Assembly (NCBI GenBank): GCA_964432995.1
Contig: CAYSPU010000043.1
Span: 1-28,510, forward strand
Source of the DNA: CAYSPU01 sp964432995
GTDB lineage: Bacteria; Verrucomicrobiota; Verrucomicrobiia; Limisphaerales; JAHDYP01
Direction of reading: 5' to 3'
Length of the DNA: 28,510 nt
Position numbers and translations under genes: made by a program. Position 1 is the stretch's first letter. Every line of letters begins with the position of its first letter. The notes under the pieces are model-generated. The model ran no database searches and was not told where the DNA came from. It was given only the letters and a program-made list of their open reading frames with translations. Shown piece after piece: positions 1 through 6,169 of this stretch.

Positions 1-529
1 CGGTCTTGAAGATCTGGCTGATGAGCGAGTAATGCGCCAGGCTGCCGACAAACTGGTGGACGAGGGCCAACGTCGCGCGCTTGGAATAGCGCTGCTGCAG
101 GAAGGGCTCGAGCACCCGCGTCAGCTTGGTGCCGAAGACCGGGCCCAGTTCGTGGACAAAGGCACGACCGATCTCCTGGTGCCGGGCGCTTTCCGCCAAC
201 ACCACCCGGATGATATCGCTGTTCTCCGGCCGCCGGGTCTCTTCCAGGAGCTGTTCCGCAAGGTTCGTCAGGGTCTGTCGGAGACCTGGGGCCGACTGAA
301 AGGAGAGCAAGGTGTGCGCCTGCCGCTGCCAGTGAGCCCGCAGCGTGGCCAGCAGCACCGAACGCTTGTCCTTGAAGTAGTAATACAGGGTTGGCTTGGT
401 CAGGCGGCACGCCGCCGCGATCCGGTCCATGCTCACCCGGTCATAACCGTACTGCGCGAACAGTCGCCGCGCATGGCGGAGGATCTTGGCGATCTGACGC
501 CGCTGATGCTCGGGGTCCGCAGGCCGCAT
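1..529 (-). CDS. TetR/AcrR-family transcriptional regulator (3' end outside window)
   Basis: Reading the minus strand from the ATG at 529-527 gives about 176 residues that run off the window edge, so the C-terminus is missing. Residues 9-57 form a TetR-type DNA-binding domain: a helix starting RRQIAKILRHARRLFAQYG, then MDRIAAACRLTKPTLYYYFK with the LYYYF recognition-helix signature. The remainder is helical, as expected of the ligand-binding and dimerisation domain (ARHQEIGRAFVHELGPVF). Members are dimeric repressors that usually control neighbouring transport or stress genes; the target here is not visible because downstream genes are outside the window. The 5' side holds a symmetrical operator-like site overlapping a -10-like hexamer, suggesting autorepression. 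No clear Shine-Dalgarno sequence precedes the ATG. A long open frame on the opposite strand across this region has no recognisable domain. Confidence 0.88.
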   Translation of the reverse strand, partial: MRPADPEHQRRQIAKILRHARRLFAQYGYDRVSMDRIAAACRLTKPTLYYYFKDKRSVLLATLRAHWQRQAHTLLSFQSAPGLRQTLTNLAEQLLEETRRPENSDIIRVVLAESARHQEIGRAFVHELGPVFGTKLTRVLEPFLQQRYSKRATLALVHQFVGSLAHYSLISQIFKT

Positions 530-535
530 CCGTCA

Positions 536-555
536 ATTATCTTACCAACCGGTAA
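536..555 (-). promoter_or_regulatory. Putative TetR operator and -10 region
   Basis: Positions 542-555 read TTACC-AACC-GGTAA, an inverted repeat with 5-bp arms and a 4-bp spacer, typical in size and symmetry of TetR-family operators. On the minus strand it directly precedes a -10-like GATAAT (536-541), which lies only a few bases from the ATG at 529. The transcript would have almost no leader. A protein bound here would block RNA polymerase, fitting autorepression. No convincing -35 box is visible. Confidence 0.45.
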
Positions 556-592
556 ACAAAAGCCAGCGGAAAGACCGGCCGGCACCGCTCGC

Positions 593-738
593 GGGCGCAT
601 CTTGACACTGCCCCCAATGAGCCTGCTCAGCATTTTGGGGCGCGGGTCTTCTGACCCGCAGAGCCCATCCGGCGTGCGGTCGCGGTCCGGCTGCGGCTCA
701 GAAGAGCCGCGGTCCGGGGGCAGTGTCAAGATACGCCC
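593..738. mobile_element. MITE-like palindromic element, copy 1 (146 bp)
   Basis: Non-coding element with terminal inverted repeats of about 23 bp (593-615 and 716-738; core ATCTTGACACTGCCCCC, one mismatch near the end). A perfect 9-bp direct repeat ACCGCTCGC flanks it (584-592 and 739-747), as expected of a target-site duplication. Inside are two perfect 7-bp hairpins, 642-659 (loop TTCT) and 693-710 (loop AGAA), whose loop regions are complementary over 8 bases. A second copy of identical length is at 10378-10523. It has no coding capacity and would need a transposase in trans. It sits about 64 bp upstream of the TetR-type regulator. Open frames crossing it are artefacts. Confidence 0.8.
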
Positions 739-826
739 ACCGCTCGCGCGGCCGTTGCCGCCGGGCAAGGGCGCAAACTGCGAGCGTGCTCATTCCCCGA
801 ATCGGTGTTGGTCCTTTCTGGGAGCC

Positions 827-844
827 ACCTTTCTGTTGTTTGTT
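827..844 (-). repeat. 18-bp leader-like repeat, copy 1
   Basis: The minus-strand 18-mer AACAAACAACAGAAAGGT is identical to 5062-5079, where it forms the Shine-Dalgarno-containing leader just upstream of the beta-helix gene. Here no recognisable gene follows before the MITE-like element. The rest of 739-913 shows only a possible terminator (868-890) and no recognisable gene. Confidence 0.5.
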
Positions 845-867
845 CTTGCTGCTTCCAGAGCCGCCCG

Positions 868-890
868 CTGGGCGTGAAGGAATCGCCCAG
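868..890 (-). terminator. Possible transcription terminator hairpin
   Basis: CTGGGCG and CGCCCAG form a perfect 7-bp stem around a 9-nt loop, 23 nt downstream of the stop codon of the Calx-beta/esterase gene (minus strand, ends at 914). No U-tract follows, so intrinsic termination is uncertain. It may simply protect the mRNA 3' end. Confidence 0.3.
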
Positions 891-913
891 TCCCAGGTTC
901 GGTGTCCGGGTCG

Positions 914-3355
914 TTATGGTTTGGGATGCGCCAACAACCAGTCGACCAGCCGTACGCGAGACTCCGCCGAATCCGTGGGGGCATGCCCGCCGCCGTTCAC
1001 CGTCCACAGTTCAACGGCGCCACGAGGCGGGCATTGGGTGTAGCGCAGCACGGTGGTGTCCATTCCAGCGGCGGAGGTCGAGAGATCGAGCGAGGGAGCG
1101 GCTTCCATCACCGGCTCATGGCAGCCATTCAGCCTGGCCCAATTCTGGACGGTTCTGACCGCGCCGGGGGCCTCGGCGACCACGGGCAGGCCGTAGGCAT
1201 CGCCCGTCCAACCCAGGTAGTTGTCGGCGCTACCGTCGATCTGCAACACATGCACGGGTTGCGCGGGATGACAACGGTTGGGATCGTAGTACGTCCGTCC
1301 GGAAACGCTGGCGATCCCGGCGATCAGATCGGCGTGTTCGCAGGCAAAGCGGTGCGCCATCGCACCTCCGCTGGAGACCCCAGTCAGGTAAATGCGCTTG
1401 GAATCCACCGCGAACCGGCGCTGGATTTCCTCAATCACCCCGCGCAAATAACCGGAGTCATCCATGTTCGGATCTGAGAAACTCAGGAAATCGGGTCCGT
1501 TCCAAAAGCGGAGCCCGGTGGTGGAGAGCCCGGACGCGTCTATGGTCCCGTTGGGGTAACAGAGGAGGAAGCCTCTGGACTCGGCCAGGGGCTCGAGGGG
1601 GAACCAACTGCGCATTCCGGCAGCGTCTCCGCCCAACGCGTGGAGCACCAGGATCAAGGGCAGCGGGGTCTGGTCGTCATAGCTGGCGGGCACGTAAACC
1701 TCGGTCGGGCGGCTGCATTGGATGCGGTAGAAGCTCCGGCGGAGGCTGGGCTTCATCGCGTAGGGGCTCTCCTCGCCGGGGAGGTCTTCCCAAGGACCGT
1801 CCACTTGGTCGGACCGTTGCAGCGCCCCGTCTCCGTGCCAACTCAGGAGCAGGACACCAGCCTCCGCGTGCAGCTCGGGTTCGGCGTCCATCGGCGGGAG
1901 AATGGGGTGGTAACCTCCGGGGTTGCAGAGATTGACCGCCGCGGTCGCAGTTCCCAGAGGGATGCCGTCCGACGGGTTGCTCAACAACACCCGGAAGGAC
2001 CTGCGCCCCGCGGCCGTGGAGTCTTGGAGGAGCGGAATCGCAATCGTCTGCAGAGTCTCGTCGGCCGCGAACTCCACCGTCCCCGAACAGGCTTGGTAAT
2101 CCACGCCCGCGCGGGCCGAGGCATCCACCGTTCGAAAGTCCACCGTGAACGGACCCTTCGGTTCGTCGTGGCCCCGCCTGACGGGGACTTGCGCCACACG
2201 GGCGCTCCTCGAAGCGAAGAAGCTGTTGGCCGTGAACCCAACTCCGGGATCGTTGTCGGAGATCTGAACGGTTGCGGTTCGCTGACTTCCGAGAGCGGCC
2301 CCGCCGGTGGGATTGCTCAAGGCAACGCCAAAGGACTTCGTGGCCTCCTTGAATCCATCATGGAGAATGGGGATCTGGATCCATTTCTGCCGTTCGCCAG
2401 GAGCAAAGTAGGCTGTGTTCGTCATGCCGACGTAATCCAGACCGGCGATGGCCGTGCCATCGGTCGTGACGTAATCCACCGTTGCCGATGTGTCGTTCTC
2501 CCCTCGGGTGATGGGCACCTCGACAAACTCCGCATCCTCGCGCACCTGGCAATTCCTGGGGTTGAACTCGAGTTTCTGATCGGTGTCCTGGATGGTCACC
2601 GTGGCCGCGGAGGGCGAACCCAACTCGCCACCGCCGGTGGGATGAGCGAGCGTTACGCGGAAGAACTTGCTCGGCTCCGTCAGGGCGTCGTTGGGAATTG
2701 CCACCAGGAATGACTGCAGCACCTCCCCGGCCTCGAAGACCAGGGTGCCGGACGTGCTCGTGTAATCCGGACCGGCTTTGGCGGTGCCGTCCGTGGTGGA
2801 GAAGTCCACGCTTACCCGATTCTCGCCGTCGTCGCCGCGGGCGACCTTGATTTCCACCGTGCCCGCGTCTTCGTTGACCGAGAGACTGGGCACATAGAAA
2901 TGCAGACCCTTGTCACCATCTTGGAGGTTGACGTTGGCAACGGCGCGCGTGCCCAGGACCGCGCCGTCCGTCGGACTGCCCAGAATCACTTGGAACCTCC
3001 TCGTGCCTCCGACCAACCCATCATTCCGGATGGGCACGAAGATGAACTGATTGGTTTCTCCCGGCGCGAACGCCAGGGTGCCGTTCGTGGCGACATAATC
3101 CGCGCCTGCTGTGGCGGTGCCGTCGGCAGTGGCAAAATCCACCGTCACGGCGTGAGTCGAATCTCTCGAGCGGTGGACGCTGAGGCTGATGGTGCTATCC
3201 AGCTCGGGCACCGTGCAACTCGACACGGCGAACTGAATGGTGGGCTGGCTCAGACCGGTAATGCTGGCAGACGCCAACAACAGCAGCCGGCACAGGCCCG
3301 TTTTGATTGTTCTCGTCGGCGTCGGGTTGGATCGAGTGGTATACAGGGTCTTCAC
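914..3355 (-). CDS. Secreted Calx-beta repeat protein fused to a PHB-depolymerase-like esterase
   Basis: 813 residues from a GTG start at 3355-3353, with GGAAAGG about 11 bp upstream. Residues about 19-36 are a hydrophobic signal sequence (GLCRLLLLASASITGL). Four Calx-beta domains follow (about 38-148, 150-262, 263-376, 377-485), each with the D-(Y/F)-x-T-x-(D)-(G/A)-(T/S)-A-x-A-G-x-D-Y hallmark. These are calcium-binding beta-sandwiches found in adhesins and exoenzymes. A short linker domain (about 500-545, ending in RRSFYRIQ) leads into an alpha/beta-hydrolase of the LpqC/CE1 type. Its VYVPASYDD entry, LILVLHALGG oxyanion strand, nucleophile GVSSG (Ser661), Asp711 in DGSAD and His791 in GGGHAP form a complete triad. 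Likely a secreted ester hydrolase acting on polyester or feruloyl/acetyl esters; the substrate cannot be told. The downstream beta-helix gene on the same strand is also secreted. Confidence 0.85.
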   Translation of the reverse strand: MKTLYTTRSNPTPTRTIKTGLCRLLLLASASITGLSQPTIQFAVSSCTVPELDSTISLSVHRSRDSTHAVTVDFATADGTATAGADYVATNGTLAFAPGETNQFIFVPIRNDGLVGGTRRFQVILGSPTDGAVLGTRAVANVNLQDGDKGLHFYVPSLSVNEDAGTVEIKVARGDDGENRVSVDFSTTDGTAKAGPDYTSTSGTLVFEAGEVLQSFLVAIPNDALTEPSKFFRVTLAHPTGGGELGSPSAATVTIQDTDQKLEFNPRNCQVREDAEFVEVPITRGENDTSATVDYVTTDGTAIAGLDYVGMTNTAYFAPGERQKWIQIPILHDGFKEATKSFGVALSNPTGGAALGSQRTATVQISDNDPGVGFTANSFFASRSARVAQVPVRRGHDEPKGPFTVDFRTVDASARAGVDYQACSGTVEFAADETLQTIAIPLLQDSTAAGRRSFRVLLSNPSDGIPLGTATAAVNLCNPGGYHPILPPMDAEPELHAEAGVLLLSWHGDGALQRSDQVDGPWEDLPGEESPYAMKPSLRRSFYRIQCSRPTEVYVPASYDDQTPLPLILVLHALGGDAAGMRSWFPLEPLAESRGFLLCYPNGTIDASGLSTTGLRFWNGPDFLSFSDPNMDDSGYLRGVIEEIQRRFAVDSKRIYLTGVSSGGAMAHRFACEHADLIAGIASVSGRTYYDPNRCHPAQPVHVLQIDGSADNYLGWTGDAYGLPVVAEAPGAVRTVQNWARLNGCHEPVMEAAPSLDLSTSAAGMDTTVLRYTQCPPRGAVELWTVNGGGHAPTDSAESRVRLVDWLLAHPKP

Positions 3356-3472
3356 AAGCTCTGCCTTTCCATTGGTGTTCCATGCTGCGGCTGGCTCCGC
3401 CTGCTACCACCCGACCCGGAAGGCAGAGTGGCACCGGCGACACCAGACCCAAGTGGGTTCATCCGCCTTCTT

Positions 3473-3502
3473 GCCTTCGCCGCTCGCGTGAGCGGCGAAG
3501 GC
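3473..3502 (-). terminator. Strong hairpin downstream of the beta-helix gene
   Basis: A perfect 13-bp stem (GCCTTCGCCGCTC with its complement) closes a 4-nt loop, 12 nt beyond the stop codon of the minus-strand gene ending at 3515. It is very stable but lacks a U-run on the minus strand (TTT follows only on plus). The rest of 3356-3514 shows no gene. Confidence 0.5.
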
Positions 3503-3514
3503 TTTGGCGCCGGA

Positions 3515-5053
3515 TCAGGGAGCGATGTCGTCGCCGGTGGTGGAGGCGTGGTTCTTCTTGATGACGGTCGTAGGGTCGCAGTTGAGGGTTCCCGGGGCAT
3601 ACACATAGACCCCGCCGCCCGCGCCTTCGCCTCCGGGACCGCCGGCAAGAGCGAGATTGTGGGTAACGGTCGTACCTTCGAGGGTGAGCGTGGCGCTGCT
3701 GACCGTGCCGACAATGAGCCCGCCGCCCCAACCGGGGCCGCCGGGGCCCCCGGGGCGGCCCTGGCCGCCTTGGGCGTGGTTGTGCGCCACGAGGGTGTTA
3801 AGGACGTACACGTCCGACCCGCCCCCGCTGGTGAGCCCACCGCCGAGACCTAGGCCGCCATTGGCCCCCACCCCCCCTGGACCGCCCAGGGCTTGGTTGT
3901 GTTCGAGCCTCGAGTCGCTGACCGTCACGGACGCACCCTCCATCTGTAGGGCGCCGCCGTTGCCCCAGCCACCTTCGGCCCTCGGAGCCCCGGCGCCCCC
4001 GATGGCCATGTTATGATCCAGCGTGCACACGCTGATGGCCCCGGACGCATAGGCGAAATGGACCGCGCCGCCCATGGCACTGCCGCTGAACGCGCCGCTG
4101 TTGCTGTTGCCTCCAACGGCTTGGTTGTGGTCGAACCGGCTGTCGGAGAGGTCCAGCAAGGCGGGGCCAAGGTCGAAGGTCTCGGTGTGAATGGCGCCGC
4201 TGAGGGCGAAACCGCTGCCGTCTCCGAAGTTGTCGTGGCCGGACAAGGCCTGGTTCCGGCTGAACGTGCTGCCGGTGATACTCAGGGTGCCATTGTTCGC
4301 GATGGCCCCACCGCTACACCCACCCGCGAAATCGCCGGTGCAGCCGTTGCCGCCCTGGACCACGTTGCCGATGAACTCGCTGCCGGTGATCTCGCCCTCG
4401 CCCCGATTGTTGAGGGCGCCAGCCATGCCAAACCCTTGAGCCAGACCGCTGCCGCCGTCGGCGCCCCGCGACAGGTTGCCGATGAACTGACAGGCGGTGA
4501 CCCGCAGCGTGCCTAAGTTGACCACCCCGCCGCCCCTGGAGAAGCCGGCGAAGAAACCAGGAAAGCCGAACAGGCCCTGGTTCGGGTCACCGAGGGCTTG
4601 GTTGCCTGACACCACATCGTTGGACAGAGTCAGGATACCGTAGTTGAGGACGCCGCCGCCGGTGCTCGGCGGATCCGAGCTGCCGTCGGCCAAACCGTCG
4701 CTGATCGTGACTCCCGCGATCGTCACGTTTCCCCTGTCGATGACGAAGACCCGGCTGGCGTGATTGCCGCTGATTCTGAGCTTGTTGGGGCCGGGACCTT
4801 CGATGTCCAGGCTCTTGTCGATAACCAGTGCGCCACTGGTGAGGGTGATTGCGCCCTTGATGCTGAACTGAATGGTGTCCCCTCCCGCGCTGGCATCAGC
4901 GATCGCCTGGCGCAGAGACCCGGGACCGCTGTCGTTGCGCGTCGTTACCATCAGAGTGCCTGCGCGGGCGCTGCTCCCGCTGGCCAGTGCGGCCAACGCA
5001 AGCGTGCAAAGGGTGAGGGTCGTGATCCCTCGCACTGATGTTGATCGTTTCAT
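3515..5053 (-). CDS. Secreted right-handed beta-helix (pectate-lyase-fold) repeat protein
   Basis: 512 residues. A Sec signal peptide occupies residues about 1-31 (KRSTSVRG n-region, LTLCTLALAALASGSSARA with an A-x-A cleavage site). The mature start TLMVTTRNDSGPGSLRQAIA followed by GGDTIQF is the entry motif of choice-of-anchor-Q/polymorphic-outer-membrane-like beta-helix proteins. The rest is irregular coil repeats rich in Gly, Asn and Ser, with recurring GGA(I/V/L)xN and SxFxxNxAxGG ladders. No catalytic polysaccharide-lyase residues can be assigned, so it is more likely a surface or extracellular structural/adhesive protein than an enzyme. AGAAAGG lies about 8 bp before the ATG, within the 18-bp leader repeat. 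A long open frame on the opposite strand is only the complement of the repeats. Confidence 0.78.
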   Translation of the reverse strand: MKRSTSVRGITTLTLCTLALAALASGSSARAGTLMVTTRNDSGPGSLRQAIADASAGGDTIQFSIKGAITLTSGALVIDKSLDIEGPGPNKLRISGNHASRVFVIDRGNVTIAGVTISDGLADGSSDPPSTGGGVLNYGILTLSNDVVSGNQALGDPNQGLFGFPGFFAGFSRGGGVVNLGTLRVTACQFIGNLSRGADGGSGLAQGFGMAGALNNRGEGEITGSEFIGNVVQGGNGCTGDFAGGCSGGAIANNGTLSITGSTFSRNQALSGHDNFGDGSGFALSGAIHTETFDLGPALLDLSDSRFDHNQAVGGNSNSGAFSGSAMGGAVHFAYASGAISVCTLDHNMAIGGAGAPRAEGGWGNGGALQMEGASVTVSDSRLEHNQALGGPGGVGANGGLGLGGGLTSGGGSDVYVLNTLVAHNHAQGGQGRPGGPGGPGWGGGLIVGTVSSATLTLEGTTVTHNLALAGGPGGEGAGGGVYVYAPGTLNCDPTTVIKKNHASTTGDDIAP

Positions 5054-5061
5054 ATCTGCTA

Positions 5062-5079
5062 ACCTTTCTGTTGTTTGTT
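5062..5079 (-). repeat. 18-bp leader repeat, copy 2 (contains the ribosome-binding site)
   Basis: Minus-strand AACAAACAACAGAAAGGT ends 8 bp before the ATG of the beta-helix gene and supplies its Shine-Dalgarno sequence. It is identical to 827-844. The remaining sequence up to 5311 has no gene; it carries a hairpin at 5203-5227. Confidence 0.55.
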
Positions 5080-5202
5080 GTCTTTCCTGTTTTTCTTCTC
5101 CGCGACCCTTCGTGGGTGGCGAAATCTGTCGGCGCCAGACAACACTCCACGCGTGAGGGCCAGTGGCCCCTTTTCAAAGGAGTGAATTCTGTCAGCGCGG
5201 CA

Positions 5203-5227
5203 GGCAGAGGCGGTTCAGCCCTCTGCC
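5203..5227 (-). terminator. Possible terminator hairpin after the pseudopilin gene
   Basis: GGCAGAGG and CCTCTGCC form an 8-bp perfect stem around a 9-nt loop, about 85 nt downstream of the pseudopilin stop (minus strand). There is no T-tract, so the role is uncertain. Confidence 0.3.
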
Positions 5228-5311
5228 CGAGATTCGAAATCTAAGACTGAACTCTTGCGCTCATGGATTCGACTCGACGGTTGCGAGTTTCACCAAGGTC
5301 TGCGGCTCGGT

Positions 5312-6145
5312 TCATTGCGGAATCGTCTGCTGCAAATCGCGCAGGTCCGCCAGGTCCCGGTCATTGGCGGCCGATTTCATCCATTCCAGGTCGGCTGGAC
5401 GTTTTGGCCAGCGCCACGTCAACCGCGCCGCATGGCCATCGGCATACGACAGATTGCCGCCCTGGCCATGCCGATCCGCTGGTGTATTGATCCAGCGTGC
5501 GTCCGGCTCAGGGAATAGGCCGAAAGCGCCGTCGTCGATGGTATTCTCGTGTTCATCCAGAAAAACGAAAACCTGGGCTGGGGGCGGATGGACCAACTGC
5601 GAGGCGCGCACAAAGCGGCTGGGTGTACCGTCCCCGGGATTCGCGCCGTTGAGCCAGCCATTCAGCGAATAGCTCCGGGTGCGAAGCGGCGTGAGCCATT
5701 TTCGGCTCGCAAATGAACTCTCGATCTTTGACCGGTCCGCGAGGCAGTGGTAAAGCTCCACCGATCGAAGGTAGGGGAACAACACGCCGTTCTCGATGTT
5801 CGTCGTGGTCCGATCCACGCGGGCATTGCCGACCAGCCAGGAGTTGGTCGCGCTGAGCGGGATACTGCCGCTCCAAATCGTCTTGTTTGGCACCATGACG
5901 TCGAGATTGTCGTCGGCGTACATCGTCCAGCAGAGCTGGAGTTCTTTGAGGTTGCTCAAGCACCCGATCATCTGGGCTTTGGCCTTGGCTTTACCGAGGG
6001 CGGGCAGGAGCATCCCGGCCAGAATGGCGATGATGGCGATGACGACCAACAGCTCGATCAGGGTAAAGCCCGCGCGCATCCACGGATAGAATCCTTGAAA
6101 CCAGGCGAGAGGGGGTACAGACAACACTTGACTTGATCGCGTCAT
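5312..6145 (-). CDS. Type II secretion-like pseudopilin with H-X9-DG motif
   Basis: Chosen start is the ATG at 6145-6143 (277 residues). An ATG at 6079-6077 would give the shorter leader MRAG. A class III prepilin site follows: G|FTLIELL with Glu at +5 of the mature protein, then a 20-residue hydrophobic helix (VVIAIIAILAGMLLPAL). This signature and the C-terminal H-GQGGNLSYA-DG motif define the very large PVC-superphylum family of DUF1559-like/H-X9-DG pseudopilins. They are processed by prepilin peptidase, and most are of unknown substrate. Cysteines in IGCLSNLKELQLCW are also family-typical. The gene begins 20 bp after the kinase-fusion stop on the same strand, so the two may be cotranscribed. 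An 18-bp inverted repeat surrounds the start codon. A frame extends further upstream to 6250 but would overlap the kinase gene and place the signal too far inside. Confidence 0.85.
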   Translation of the reverse strand: MTRSSQVLSVPPLAWFQGFYPWMRAGFTLIELLVVIAIIAILAGMLLPALGKAKAKAQMIGCLSNLKELQLCWTMYADDNLDVMVPNKTIWSGSIPLSATNSWLVGNARVDRTTTNIENGVLFPYLRSVELYHCLADRSKIESSFASRKWLTPLRTRSYSLNGWLNGANPGDGTPSRFVRASQLVHPPPAQVFVFLDEHENTIDDGAFGLFPEPDARWINTPADRHGQGGNLSYADGHAARLTWRWPKRPADLEWMKSAANDRDLADLRDLQQTIPQ

Positions 6146-6169
6146 GTCTGGGGTTTCAAGGATTCTATC
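6085..6169. repeat. 18-bp perfect inverted repeat around the pseudopilin start
   Basis: GATAGAATCCTTGAAACC (6085-6102) is the exact reverse complement of 6152-6169, with 49 bp between. One arm overlaps the stop codon of the kinase fusion (6165-6167). The other lies in the leader coding region of the pseudopilin. The ATG at 6145 is in the loop. It would form a strong mRNA hairpin exposing or sequestering the start. Confidence 0.75.

Noticed and set aside
32..877. Long plus-strand open frame opposite the TetR-type gene and through the MITE-like element
   Set aside because: It has no recognisable domain, crosses a palindromic repeat, and the opposite strand gives a clear TetR protein.
1640..4516. 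Several plus-strand open frames opposite the Calx-beta/esterase and beta-helix genes
   Set aside because: Composition is typical of antisense frames in high-GC genes. The minus strand shows signal peptides and known domains.
5156..5174. GGGCC-AGT-GGCCC followed by C and four Ts as a plus-strand terminator
   Set aside because: No plus-strand gene precedes it, so there is no transcript to terminate.
6103..6151. Invertible DNA segment controlling the pseudopilin
   Set aside because: Only one orientation can be seen, no recombinase gene is nearby, and in the inverted state the new ATG would be out of frame with the pilin. Kept only as a possibility within the inverted-repeat finding.
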